Assembly (NCBI GenBank): GCA_018287875.1
Contig: JAGVVL010000001.1
Coordinates: 4,402,001-4,466,000 of the forward strand
DNA from: Nigrospora sphaerica
Taxonomy: Eukaryota > Ascomycota > Sordariomycetes > Amphisphaeriales > Apiosporaceae
Length of the DNA stretch: 64,000 nt
Reading direction: 5' to 3'
In this document: in pieces, positions 48,001-59,438 of the stretch
Position numbering within the stretch: position 1 is the first letter of the stretch
How the letters are laid out: each line of letters begins with the position of its first letter
Position numbers and translations under genes: made by a program
The notes under the pieces: generated by a model
What the model was told of the DNA's origin: nothing
Databases searched by the model: none
The model's input: only the letters and a program-made list of their open reading frames with translations

Positions 48001-49762
48001 TTCTTCCATGCTCGCCATGCTGCCATCCACGGGTTGTTACCAGGTTCGGTTAGGCGGCTGGCACAGTCGTCTGGGGCATGTCGCCTGTTCGGGCCGCCTT
48101 ACCCATCATCGGCCCAGTTCAAACAAGAATAGGTGCCGGGAGTCCAAAATCAGAATATAAAGGGCCCGAGGCGCAATGGCGCTCCACCTAATCGAGCGTT
48201 GTCGACATGAAACGACGCACGCGTCTGCCATGGGGCGGTGGCCGCAACCCCCCCAGGGGGCGGCCGCCTTTGCATGGCCATGGTCTGTTCGCCATCCAGA
48301 GGTTTCAATGTTCCCTTTCTCAGATGGGCTGGACAAGGGGCCACGGGCGTCCGGATGACCAACAGACTGGACGGGAGGGGACGCTGAACCTGAGTCGCCG
48401 ACGCCTCTCGCCGTCCTCCCCGTTTGCACCGTCTTTTCTTCTTCTTTTCTTCTTTTTTAAGCCCGCCACGGACCATGGGGAAGGTAGGTAGAACGGTCCC
48501 GAGGGGGATCCCGAGGCTGTGATGGAAGCGTCGCAAACGGCGCGCCATACAGGCGCGGTTCAGAAAAGCCGAGGCTGACCTATGTGCCAGGAACGCGGCC
48601 ACACAACGGGCTCTGCCGCGGGGGCGACTGACACCGCCCACGCAGCCTCCAGTTTCTCCCGGTCAACCAGGCCAGACGAAGCCACTCCCTACGGCCCAGG
48701 CCGGCTTTACGACGGTGCGGCGGTTGTGGTGGGCCCCGCCAACCATGGCCCGTCGCCCGGTGCTACACGGTATGGCAAGTGTGTTTTGTTTATACGCGTG
48801 GAAAGTCGACGCGCAAGTGACACTTCCTGCCCAGAGCGACTTGCGCAAGGCGGATCTGTCGTGTTGGCCAAGCCAAAACTTGCCCGTCCACTCGTCCAGG
48901 AGCCGTCGTTGCTACCAACGGGTGGCATGGCATGACACAGAGAGGCGATGAGTAGGTGATGTATCACGATTCCGATGCGCATATGGAAACGGGAACGAAA
49001 GATGCGGGCCGGGGAAGGAAACGAGAATGAAAGAGACGGGCTGGGGAAGGAGCTTCACGGAACCAAGTTGTGGTGCACCCGTATCCCATGCCACGGCGCC
49101 TTCCCCTAACGGCTAACCCAGGCTTCGTCGGCGCGGGGCGGCCTTAGCTGCTTCACCACGGGCCTTGACGCGTAGTGCGGCGCATCCGATGCGGGCGAAA
49201 ACATGGACAGGTTGTCATTCATCAAGATGGCGCTTTGTCCTGGATATCTCGTTGTGTTGTTCTTTTCCCCAAACCTCCCCCCACCCAAAGCCGGGAAACG
49301 TACCGCAGCAGGGAAAGTGCAGAAATACAAGGAAGCCACTCCCCTCCCGTAAACGCCATCACCCAAAACAGCCAACCAATCAACGCCGTCTGCCCGGAGA
49401 GTCTCTTCCTGTCCGTGTCCCGCCCTGATGCCAGCCCCGCGAGGCGGCCCCCGTCTTTCGCCGTCCAGCGTCCCCGGTCGGGTTTCCCGTCTCGTTGTAA
49501 TACACCCTCCTCTCCCTTCCTGGGCCCTGTTCCGAGTGTACGTGAAATGCGATCAAAGTAGTACGAATTTGGTTGCGCATCGCGTAAGCGAGAACGAAAG
49601 TCGTCGTGGCGGAGCACGAGGGAGCGGGAGCGAGCGAGGGAAAAGGAGAAGAAGGATCATGGAAGAAAACAAAAAAGCAACTCGTGCATGAGCGTGGTGC
49701 ATGGGCATGCGCGGCGCAATCATGTAGTTGCGTAGTCGTAGTTGTGCGGGTCCCCATCCCCG
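45073..49762. other. 4.7-kb gene-free region between beta-galactosidase and bZIP gene
   Basis: No supported coding gene on either strand: open frames are short, overlapping, and without domains. Features noted are a 10-bp-stem hairpin at 47646-47668 and a pyrimidine tract at 48430-48460. The right end should hold the 3' UTR of the bZIP gene. Confidence 0.45.
47646..47668. repeat. Perfect inverted repeat, 10-bp stem, 3-nt loop
   Basis: GTAGATCGTC (47646-47655), loop ATC, GACGATCTAC (47659-47668). No T-run follows on either strand, so it is not a bacterial-style terminator. Confidence 0.9.
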
Positions 49763-50501
49763 TCACATGCCGTAGCCCGAAGTGTCGTTATACAGAAATA
49801 GGTCCATATCTGCGCCCACGGCCCCCGCCGCCACGTTGGGGTCGAAGGCTAACGCCGCGGCCTGGTACTGGGCCACGGTGGCTTGCTCCGTCTTCAGCTT
49901 GATGTATTCGGCCTGGAGCGAGGTGTAGGCCTGGCTGAGCACGTCGTTTTTCTGTTGCGCCTCGTTGAGCAGCACCTCGAGGTCCTTGATGCGTTGGTCT
50001 TTGCGTTCCCGGTACGCCCTTTGCGAGGCCCGGTTCTGGGCCCTTCGGCGCTACGTTTAGTTGCGTCAGTAAAACGAGCAGAACGTGGCAGCGGTGCGTC
50101 ACGTTGTCTTACAGAGAGTACCGACGGCGGTGCGTTCTTATACCGGTTCTCGCGTTTCCTCTTGGCCGCCGGCTTGACCGCCGACGTTTCCCCCGAGTCC
50201 TGCTTGTGGTCCCCTGAGTCGTCTAGGTGGTCCTCGGAACCGCCATAGTATCCATTGTATAAGTGATCGTACTGGGGGCGCTGCATGTCAGCCAAAGATG
50301 CACCCCCGGGGGGGGAAAGTTACCCGACGGCGGGGAAGGGTTGCCTACCTGTGACTCGCTCGGGCTCGTCGATGCTGTGGTGTTGGAGGAGTCGAGGTAA
50401 GGTTCTGGGTCCTGGTACATAAAGGACAGACAGCTCGAGGGCGACTGGACGCCGAGCAGCTGGTCAAACTCGTCCATGGCGCGACGGGATCGTGTGTTCA
50501 T
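49763..50501 (-). CDS. Small Yap-like bZIP transcription factor, 202 aa
   Basis: Sequence-specific nuclear DNA-binding protein. Minus-strand exons 50501-50349, 50280-50113, 50050-49763; introns 68 nt (GTAGGC, GCTGAC branch, GCAG) and 62 nt (GTAAGA, ACTGAC branch, GTAG); 203 codons, all phases zero. N-terminus MNTRSRRAMDEFDQLLG; acidic middle; then KRKRENRYKNAPPSVLS. The second splice falls inside the basic region, and exon 3 opens RRRAQNRASQRAYRERKDQR (about 108-127). This matches the fungal Yap signature N-x-x-A/S-Q-x-x-F/Y-R with Ser and Tyr in place of the commoner Ala and Phe. The zipper follows (LEVLLNEAQQKNDVLSQAY). There is no Cys-rich domain of the Yap1 oxidative-stress type, so redox regulation is not indicated. 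Target genes unknown. The second ATG (MDEF) is an alternative start. Confidence 0.85.
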
Positions 50502-50604
50502 GGGGGCAACCGTGTAAGTCCGAGTGGTCTGGAGCCGGATTCCGGGGATGGGGGAAGGGTGAGTGGGTGCCGGTGGGGCGGGTTTCGAGTGAAGGCTTGC
50601 GTGG

Positions 50605-50805
50605 TTAAACGTCGTGGGAGGACAGACGAGGCGAAAGATGCGTACTGGAGGCGGGTGTTGGTCTTGATGATATAGGTGACGAAGTCCGGTGGCGAGGATT
50701 GTAACGTTCTCCCGGAAGAGAAGGCGTCGGTAAGATTATATCTCCCACCCGCCAGGGCCCAAGACTGTATTCAGAGAGACAGGGCACTTGCAAGCCGGCC
50801 ACCAT
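50605..50805 (-). promoter_or_regulatory. Candidate upstream ORF of the bZIP gene (66 codons)
   Basis: An ATG at 50805 in good context (GCCACCATGG read on the plus strand equivalent) opens 66 codons that stop at 50605, about 104 nt before the bZIP start codon. If the leader reaches this far it would be a uORF. Whether it is transcribed is unknown; the peptide has no recognised relative. Confidence 0.3.
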
Positions 50806-51247
50806 GGCACCGAGGCCTTGCCGTGCGCACTCGCTAGTGCGGCCGTGACGGGTGAACAGACGTCGCCATGTGGACGACCATTGTAGCGAAGTACTTGGCT
50901 ACTTTCTTCAAGGGCTGGCATGGCATGCAACCGGGGTGGTGGTGGTGGAGGAGGCGGAGAGGGACCGGGGATGGTCTGTTCCCAACCTACAGCTGCTCTT
51001 GTGGCAGAGGTACCTGGGGGTACCTGCCGCCCCGTTGTCACCCTGTCGTCGTCCCCTCCCAGAGACTAGCCAGATGCAGCGCCGCCGGGCCCTACACGAG
51101 CTGCTACTGACTATTCTTGGCCATGTGGTAAACGAGCTTCCAGACCTCATGTGTGTTCCGGCACCAACCATTCTGGATCTTCAACCAGGAACGGACGGAC
51201 GCACGAGCGCGCGCATGCGCAGCCGCACGTACGCGCCGCCAGGAGCA

Positions 51248-51278
<31 letters not shown>

Positions 51279-51302
51279 TAGACAGACAGACAGACAGAGA
51301 CA
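51248..51302. repeat. (GACA)n microsatellite
   Basis: About 13 tandem GACA units with one GATA interruption, upstream of the bZIP gene. Confidence 0.95.
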
Positions 51303-51353
51303 AGCGAAAGGCACGCACAGACCCTCACTCACTCACTGCCTCCCAAGCGCGCG

Positions 51354-51354
51354 C

Positions 51355-51384
<30 letters not shown>
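51354..51384. repeat. (CCG)n microsatellite
   Basis: About ten CCG/GCC trinucleotides, 50 bp beyond the GACA tract. Not within a supported coding frame. Confidence 0.95.
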
Positions 51385-51385
<1 letters not shown>

Positions 51386-51927
51386 TGTCGTCCGGACCGG
51401 CCATTTTTTCGTCCTTCGGCGGCGACTGGGATAGGGGGATATGGGGCGGCCGCGAGAGGCGGCTGGGAGAGCTTTGTCTGCCAGCGGAGGCGGGGCGTAC
51501 ATCCCTGGACTGGAGGCTAGCTGACGTCGCTGGCGTCTGGCCGCTCACGTACTTGTCATACACTACCACCCCCCTTTCCAAGGAAGAAGGTTATGGCTTG
51601 CCATTTCGTGTTTCCCAGCGTGAAGTCGAAGCCACGAAGATATGCTTAATTCCTGTAGACCTGGGGCCACGCGTGTAGACCCGATTCTCGCGCGCCTAGG
51701 CTGAAGGCTATCTGCAATGAGAAACGGTGGCTCTCGGCAAATAAACCAGTCCGCATCACGCAACGCTGTGAAGGGCGGCGGGAATTCCCTGCCGCAGAGG
51801 CGCGCTTCCGGTTCGCGGGAGGTTGCTGGCGGCAGCTACAGCGTGGCTCGCCGCCTTCTCGCAGCAACCGCCGCGAAGCAACAGGGCCCGACTGCTGTAC
51901 ACAGGGACGACTTGAGCGCCGTCGTGA

Positions 51928-51968
51928 GGGGCAGGTGTCGGCTGTCAAATTTCGCCGACACCTGCCCC
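51928..51968. repeat. Perfect inverted repeat, 15-bp stem, 11-nt loop
   Basis: Left arm GGGGCAGGTGTCGGC (51928-51942), 11-nt loop, exact reverse complement at 51954-51968. GC-rich and stable as an RNA hairpin; no poly-T tail on either strand. Not inside any supported gene. Confidence 0.92.
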
Positions 51969-54743
51969 CCACGCGCGAGTGGGCGGCCGCGGAGGCGTGA
52001 GGCAAAGATACCTCGCAGGTGCTTTAGTGGCCCGGTATCGGCACCGGCGTCCCCCGCCAGTTTGCCTGAGTGACCAGACACAGGCATTGACGGGCGCACC
52101 TTATTTCCGAACCCATGGCCAGCCACGAAGCTTTTGCGTGTCTGGTAAGGACTAGCCGGCGGCGCATCAGGCCAGTGCGACGATCCAGACAAATAAGGGG
52201 GAGGGGGTGACGAAGAAGAGAAGACGATCCCCCGGCCGGGCCAAGGCTCCGCGGGACGAAGGATTGCCTTCTGGTTTCAACCGAGGGCCGACACGACGGC
52301 CCGGTCGTGCTACCAGTCCGAGGGGCCTCCGGTAGGAGATTCACTGTACACGATGGGTTTCGTGAAGGGAGATGGAGCCGGGAGCAGCGGCCCCCGATAC
52401 GTACCTAGAGAGGGATGTAATTTTGTCGATATGCATTCGGATACAACAACTAAGTGGACAGAAGCCATATGGATGTCCCAACTGGACAGGGATCATCTGC
52501 TGCAGGGACCAGTGCAGCAGTGATCCGCACTTGATGTCAGTTGCTGACTGAGCCAATGAGAGGCCGTGGTTGTTCTTTTCGCTGGGTGGATGGTGGGGTA
52601 CTCTTTCCATTACCGAGTGCCTCTACTGGCAGGAGGTAGCAGAGGTATATACAAGGTACCCAAGGTATCCAGGGCTGGAGGCTACTTGTCGTAGGCTGTA
52701 CCCCGCGCGTACTTTGTATACCGTAATCCTCCACCCCGGCGCTGCCCGCCCTCTTCTCCAACACCATCCATACCACTGGGCTGATGGTTTGTTATACTAG
52801 CCGAATCATTACGTGAACGCCCTGCCCGCCTTCCTGTCCCATGTTGCCGGGCTGATGCTTTGTTATACTTGGTCAGTCCTGACTGGACAACCTAGGACTT
52901 TCCTACCTTGGTTACCTAAGATCCCTCGAGGCAGCCCAGGCCAATGTCTCGACGCAGTCTCTATTGGTGGTCCCGTGGTCCCCATGGATAGTTAGGTGGT
53001 GAGGTTGTGTTGGCCGTGAGATGCCGGGCCAGACGATAAGACCATATGGGGCGGGCAAAATCCCGTGCATGGGCATGTGGGTGTCACTAGTTGGAGCGGG
53101 TCGCACCAGATCTAACAACCTTTGCCCCATGGCGCTATCCATATCGGATACCCGCCCCTCGCCGAGGCCATCCCATGGTATTTGCAGGAGAAATACGGGC
53201 GAGACCAAGGGGAGGGGCACGAAGGGGGTAAAGGAAGGCGGAACAGATCGCTGGGTGAAAGTTTTCCACGAGCTTCGCCCGACCGTTGGGGCCCGGCCGG
53301 CGAGATGGCGCATTGCCTCGCCTAGACCGTAGAGACGGGCCCAGGCAACCAGATTTTCCCATGCCCAGATTTCCAGATTCCCCCTGCGGCCAAGATTGTA
53401 CAAGGTACCCCATTCATCAGCCATCAGGGTTCAGCATCCCCCGGTGGGAAACTGGGTCGGGCTGCGCTGGCCACTTGCCTTCAACAACTACTAGCCCTAC
53501 GGGCGCTGTGGCGTGGATGGCTACCGCTGTACGGGCATGCCTAAGGCACCACGAGGTCTCTATCAACATACAGCGAGCCAAGTAAGGAGGAGGACCAACC
53601 ACGGTCCCGTACCGGCCGGGTCGTGAAAAAGTCAGTCGAGCAATGGGTAGCTTTTTGAGTTCGCCCGCCACCGTCACCCTGCGGCCCTGGAGCGGGCGGC
53701 CGGGCCGTTGGACCAAAGTGGCGAGGGTATCCCGACTCCCGAGGCCGCTAGGAGATGCCTTATAGGGGGCCGGCATGGGCACAGGCACGGGCATAGACAG
53801 ATCGAGGGGTAGTAGAGTTGAGGGCTTCCACCAGAGTCGTTTCGAGCCCAGCTGGCAACCCTACTCCTTGGCGGCTAGGCTTGACCGTAGGGCAGCCTGT
53901 ACACGCATGGTAGCGCATCGCATATGCCGGGACGCGACGACGACGACGGTGGAAACGACGGGGACTGATGCCACGGCAACGTCGATACGCTGAAGAAAGA
54001 AGGCCGGGTCGACGACGCCAGCCGCCGGGCGTGTGCGGACAGGAATGGTCAGCCATGGTCGCCGCTACCACCGCCATCAAAAAGCTTGGCATCTGGTGAG
54101 ACAAGGAAGGATCTGACATGACATGCGCTTCCGTCCATTCAACACAGCTTTCACAGTTCTAGCCCCCCAGCCCCTCATGTTGTGTCTTCGGCTTCGCGGC
54201 ACCGCCAAGGCCCCCCTTCCCCTTCCCCCCTGGCAGATCGATCGGACCAGGTACCCTCCTGGCGGGCCATGGCTGCCTTTTCCTTACCCAGGCCCCGGCC
54301 AGGGAGCTTGTTCACATCACTCGAAACAGCACGATGCAGCGTCGACCGCCGTCTGCCTGCCGCGGTCAGACCCAGAGGGCCTACGCCGGGCTTCCTATAT
54401 CTCGGGCTGGCCGTGTAAGCACGCCAGCCTCCTCAAGAACAGCCGAGACACTTCGCCTCTCTCTCGCCCCCTCCCCTCTTTCCCGGCCCAGAGTAGCAAG
54501 AAGTTGCGCTGCTGCTGGATCCGAGAGCCGGGGCTTTCCCCAATCGGCAACGAGGCGGCTCGCAAGACGGCGGGCGAGTGGCGGCTGGTACAGGGGCGCC
54601 GCCGTGCGTGCAACACCATCCCATGGCAGGTGATGGATGCTTGGACGTACGCGGCAACGCGCTTGTTGATCAACCATGGCAGCAGCCATGCTGGTAAGAC
54701 TCGCTTACCTGGGACCCGGGTTAAAGTAGGAAGCATGTACCGA

Positions 54744-54756
54744 GGGGGGGGGGGGG
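54744..54756. repeat. G homopolymer, 13 nt
   Basis: Uninterrupted G run in the gene-free region upstream of the bZIP gene. Confidence 0.9.
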
Positions 54757-55651
54757 CTGAATGAGGAGGTAGCGAAAGCAGCCCTGACAGCAATCCACCT
54801 GGAAGGTCGGTCACCCGCCGCCGTTCGAGATGACAGTTTCGCAGACCGACTGTCGGCCTCCCAGCGTCATGCTGCAGCGAGCCAGCCCCAGCACCCTCCG
54901 GTTTTCTGGAAGCTGTTGGGCCGGCCGGTGAACCGGGAGGTCAGATGCGTGGGAATGCAGAGCGCAACGATCTCATAGGTAGGTAGTCTGACTTCTCTTT
55001 GGTCAAGCCGCGTCGCAGGGTCCAGACCGCCTCGGCCTGGCACCTGACGAGGAAAAACGGGCGGCCTTCTCGGTGCTCCCGCCGGCGGTCGCGAGGCCCA
55101 TCGGAAGTGCTTTTCCGCCCAACGTCACCACGTCCAATGACGCGCAGGCGGGCCACCGGGAAAGAGCTGGCGAAGACTCGCTACGGGCTCGGGCTGCTAT
55201 GTAATCAAACCCCCCCTGCTCCCCCCCCCCGCGCCCCCGGTCCAACTTGGCTTCTTGGTCATGTCAGAAGCTTATGTCAGGCTCTATTTACAGTGCCAAA
55301 TGGTGGAAGACCCGCCAATCCGGGAATTCACCTGCGCCAAGACCCTTACATAATGAGGGTGCAGATTTGTGGGTGCCGGCTATATTTAGGACTCACCATC
55401 TGCAAGTGCCCGCAGTAGCATTTTGCGCCTACGCCCGCAGCGTTTTCCCCTTCGTGTCTTCGCGCGTCCCACGGCCAGATGGTCGACGCTGAATTGCTCG
55501 CCCGCCGTGTGGCGCACCCTCCCTCCCCCGAAGTCGCAAGGTATATACATCATCTGCTCATCACCGCGCCCGCGCAGACGCCATACACACACACAGGCTA
55601 TCACGGCCGCGGGATTCCACGGCGCAGGGCCGGGCCCGAGACAGCGGCACC

Positions 55652-55663
55652 GGGGGGGGGGGG
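55652..55663. repeat. G homopolymer, 12 nt
   Basis: Uninterrupted G run in the gene-free region. Confidence 0.9.
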
Positions 55664-56431
55664 TTCGGGGAATCGGTCGAGGGGCCGTCCCCAGCCTGAG
55701 CAAAAGCCCTTCACATGCCTTTGCATCTGCGGATGGCCCGAACGGGGCCTAGGTAGCATTTGCCGTTGCAGTGTCCTCCAGTTCACGCACATATAGTACT
55801 GATACCCTACATATACTACTGGCGTGTATACCCACCGATGCGGCTGGGCTGCGGACGTTGCAGGAGCACACTCCCTGCATCCCGCCTACCGGGCACACCA
55901 ATGCAAGGCCGTCCCAGCCGACTGAACAGCAGCCGGTCCGGGCCGGATGACGTGAAAGCCTACGGGGTTCGGCGGTTCAGCGGTCCAGCGCTGGACAGGG
56001 CTGCTATCGGTCCCATCCCACGCCATACGAGTCAGCTCGGAAATGCAGGCGGGCCCCAAAGAGGCGACTGGTGCTCCTGCCGTTTTCCCCCTTAGCGCCG
56101 CCTTCCTAGTACTGGATAGTAGTAGCAGTAGCAGCACCACCGTCCATCCTACGAGCTCCTTACTAATGGTGGCAGGTATTTTGGGATGGTTGCCGATCCA
56201 CCTTATGTAAGTGCATAGGTACACAGTAGTCAAGTACGCACATAGTCCGTATTCCCCTTCTGGAAGCACCACCAACCGCGGCGGCCAGGGTACTCGGACG
56301 CTTGAACCGCTCCAAGCGGGGACGGCATGGAAGGAAGCAACTCGTTTTTCAGAGGGGCTTCTATGCACGCCCGCAGCCACCAAAGCCTCCCTCGCTTCTC
56401 GCTTCTCGCCAGCGGGTCGGGGATTGACCCC

Positions 56432-56442
56432 GGGGGGGGGGG
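56432..56442. repeat. G homopolymer, 11 nt
   Basis: Uninterrupted G run preceded by CCCC, in the gene-free region. Confidence 0.9.
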
Positions 56443-57633
56443 ACAAACAAGCACCGCTGCTTTCCCCCAGACGATTGGTCGCATGCCGGACCAAGCCCGT
56501 CGAAAGAGCGGGCTTCGCGCAGGCCGGGTAACACCAACCCGCGATGGTGCTGGAGGGGGAACAGCATGCCACCGGGCTATGCGGCATGGCAGAGGGCACA
56601 GGGCGAACGCGTGAATTGAACCAGAGCCCGCCCCCGGTCCTCAGGCCGGCATTCGGGGTTTGGGTGCCGTGTGTGATGGGCAGCCGTCTCTCCAACAGCA
56701 AGCCGTACGAGCAACCCATGTAAGTATTAGTAGGTAAGCACTTACTTAGGTAAGGCCAGTAGAGAGGCGACATGTGCGTCCCAAGGGGGGGGAATACTCA
56801 CCCCTCCACCCATTCATCCTTGCGAGCAGGGGTTCGTGATTAGGGTCGTGATACTTCAGCCCAGTGGCAGGCGGATATCGTCTCCGCGACTCCCCACCTT
56901 TTAGGCAGCCTTATTTCGCCGCCTCCCCCCGCGGCCACCGGACAGAGAGTAGTACGTAGTGACATGGGAGTACAACCGAGAACGACACCCCTAGCCCCTT
57001 GAACATCTGTGAGGTGTAGGTCCTACATAGGGCGCTGCGCATTGTTCTCCAAAGCCACGTGGGTGCTACGTATATGCAAAAGCCACCGGCCAATAGACAG
57101 ACATTCGCATCTCAGCCGGTGCAGCATCGCAAGGAGCCGAGACAATGCGAATCAGGTTACTCAAGCAGACACATGGCTGGAAGAGGAAACCGAGAGCCAG
57201 AGGAAACGTTACCCGAACGAGTGAAAGCTAGAGTAGGTAGGTGTCTATGCCATGCTATGAGACCAATCGGCGACGACGACGTGAGCCAACCCCATGCCAA
57301 TCATCACTTTCAGGCGAAATGCTCCCGTGCGTCGGCGTTATGAGCATAACCCAGATGTTTCGGGCGTCGGTGATGACTCCGAGATAACTCCGGCGTGCAC
57401 GATCCGCCGCCGCCGCCGCAGCAAGAGTATGCGCCTTGATCATCGACGCGGGGGTTCAGATTTTCCTGACCGTCTTTGCGAGGCGATCGAGCGGCCATTG
57501 TTCAATTCGTGGCCAGCACTTCTCCCAAGCGAGGGAGGTCGCTGGGGGCTGGCTTCTGGGGCGCCCAACATCAAAGGGCCGGTTGCGCGACCATTTGCGT
57601 CGGCCTTTCTACCATAGTAGAAGCACCTCGTTT

Positions 57634-57725
57634 ATCGAGCTTGGCTTGTACGCTGCCTCCAACTCGGCTTGTACGCTGCATCGAGCTTGGCTTGTATGCT
57701 GCCTCCAACTCGGCTTGTATGCTGT
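57634..57725. repeat. 46-bp tandem duplication (nested 23-bp half-units)
   Basis: Two copies of a 46-bp unit (57634-57679 and 57680-57725) differing by a few C/T changes. Each copy is itself two diverged 23-bp halves carrying the word GGCTTGTA(C/T)GCTG. It ends 15 bp before the stop codon end of the Mgr3-like gene, so it probably lies in that gene's 3' UTR. Confidence 0.92.
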
Positions 57726-57739
57726 AGACCCCGACGGGC

Positions 57740-59438
57740 TCACGCCTTTGTGATGGCCGGCGCCGAGGAAGCCGCCTTGAGCCCATCTTGTGACTGGCTG
57801 ACACCCTCTTCAAACCCGATCCGCTTGCTCAAGACGAGGCTTTCCTTGAATCTCTTCGTGGACTCGTCCTTGTCGCCCATCATGGCTGCAATCTCACCCA
57901 GGTTGCAGAGAGCAACAGCACAGGCCTCGTCACATTCGGGCGTCCTGTCTTCTCCTATCACCCGTGACGCGGTCGTGCGAGCCTGGTTGGCCCAGGAACG
58001 CGCGCTGGCGAGCAGAGCCGCCCTTGTAGGGCGGCCGGGACCTGTTAGATCGGAAGGGAGGTCCACGGGCTGTTGGGCCAGAGAGATGGCCAAGTTGTTC
58101 ACTGCATCTCCGTGTTAGCCGTGCCTGGAGCACGGTAGACCAAGGGAAAAGGTGGCGAATCCTCCCCCGCGACGATACTTACTCAGGACGGCCGTGTGAC
58201 AGCTGTTCGGCGGCGACATGGTAATGGCTTGAAGATACAGCGGTGCGGCCAAGTAATGCTGCGACTTGGACTCGTAGTGGTTGGCCAGGGCTGATCAAGG
58301 GCGATCGGTCAGTGAGATGTTGGGGAACTTTACGGTATGCCGGAGAGCCACGCCGAGCGCTTACCTTCTAAAGCGCCCCCTATTTCTTCTGGCGACATCC
58401 AGTCGCCTTCACCCTCGCGCAAGCCTTGAGTTTGGCGTCTTTGCAACTCCTTCAACACGGTCTCAACGGCCCAGACGAGGCGCTCGCCCGCCGCGTCGCC
58501 TTGCATGACGTGTTCGTCGGCGTAGAGCTCGCCGAGCTTCACGTTAATGCCTACCATTTTGCCGAGAACCCTGGTGCGTTTGCCAAACAGGGTTTCCGGT
58601 GCTTCCTCCGCCCCGGACCTAGAAGCACCTTCGTCCGGCCTCGACGGGGGAGCAGCGGCGGCGCCGACCAACATGCCGTTGCGGTCTACCTGGCCGGCTT
58701 TGACGGCTTCTTCCATCTTCTCGACCCAGCGGCTGCAGTCGCGAAGCAGGGCTTCCAGAACCTCGATGGAGTTCTGGTAGGAGCCCAGCTTCTCTAGCCA
58801 CGCAGCCAGCTGGATCTTCAGGCCCATGACCTCGTCGGAGAAAGGGTCGAGGCCGTGCTGCTCGCATTCTTCGAGCGCTATCTTGTACCACTTGAGCGCA
58901 AGCTTCGGGTCGGGGGCGTAGTTGCTATAGTACAGCGCGCGACGCAAGGACTTGGCGATCTCGGGCGGGAAGCGCGTGAACTGGCGGGACTGGAAGTAGT
59001 TGAAGTAGGTGTAGACGACATAGGCGAGAACACACGAGACGCCGGCCAGTCTTACACGAAGCGTCAGCAACGATGCAGCCTCGCGGGGCCGTTGACAACA
59101 TACAGTGCAAGGGCGAGTACCAGTTCTTCGGGGCTCTGCTGGAACAGCTTGCGGAGGCTCTGGCCACGGAAGGCTCCGAGCAGTGGCTTGAAGCTCATAC
59201 TCTGGCGCAATGCGCCCAGCACCATCTTCAGCGATGGGGGGGGAGGCGGTGGTTTCTTGGCGGCGTCTGCATTGCCGCCACCCGAAGATTGAAAGCGCAG
59301 TTGCTGTGAGCGCACGAGCCCGACAGGCTGGATATACCGAGGTCGCGAGACCGAAAGTCGAGTCGGGCTGGCCACGGAGGGTGACCTCAGCGGCGCCTGG
59401 AGCGACGTGCGCATAGAGGCGGCGCGGAGTGCAGACAT
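57740..59438 (-). CDS. Mitochondrial inner-membrane TPR protein, Mgr3-like, 496 aa
   Basis: Yeast Mgr3 is a TPR adaptor that, with Mgr1, delivers substrates to the i-AAA protease Yme1; the role here is inferred. Minus-strand exons 59438-59104, 59050-58365, 58290-58183, 58101-57740; introns 53, 74 and 81 nt; 497 codons. The N-terminus is Arg/Ser-rich without acidic residues (SALRAASMRTSLQAPLRSPS), a good mitochondrial presequence. A membrane span is built across the first splice (ELVLALALLAGVSCVLAYVV, about residues 104-123), followed by YFQSRQFTRFPPEIAKSLRR. TPR-type helices include YYSNYAPDPKLALKWYKIAL, KLGSYQNSIEVLEALLRD, YLAAPLYLQAITM and ALCNLGEIAAMMGDKDES. Start at 59438 is the ATG opening the presequence. 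Confidence 0.85.

Larger units (their letters stand above)
50806..57739. other. Gene-free region, about 7 kb, upstream of bZIP gene
   Basis: I find no supportable gene. Long open frames such as minus 56773-55886 and plus 54123-54764 have no domain, no plausible composition and are broken by simple repeats. The region holds GACA and GCC microsatellites, three G runs of 11-13 nt, a perfect 15-bp-stem hairpin (51928-51968), and a 46-bp tandem duplication (57634-57725). It probably includes regulatory DNA for the bZIP gene at its left end. Confidence 0.45.

Noticed and set aside
51248..51302. CRISPR-like or satellite array
   Set aside because: Simple GACA tetranucleotide microsatellite with no spacers.
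54123..54764. 213-codon open frame on the plus strand
   Set aside because: No recognisable motif, Pro/Arg/Ser-rich translation and ends in a G homopolymer; consistent with chance.
55886..56773. 295-codon open frame on the minus strand
   Set aside because: No domain, odd composition rich in Cys/Pro/Arg/Ser, crosses an 11-G run, and no splice partners; GC-rich DNA gives long chance frames.
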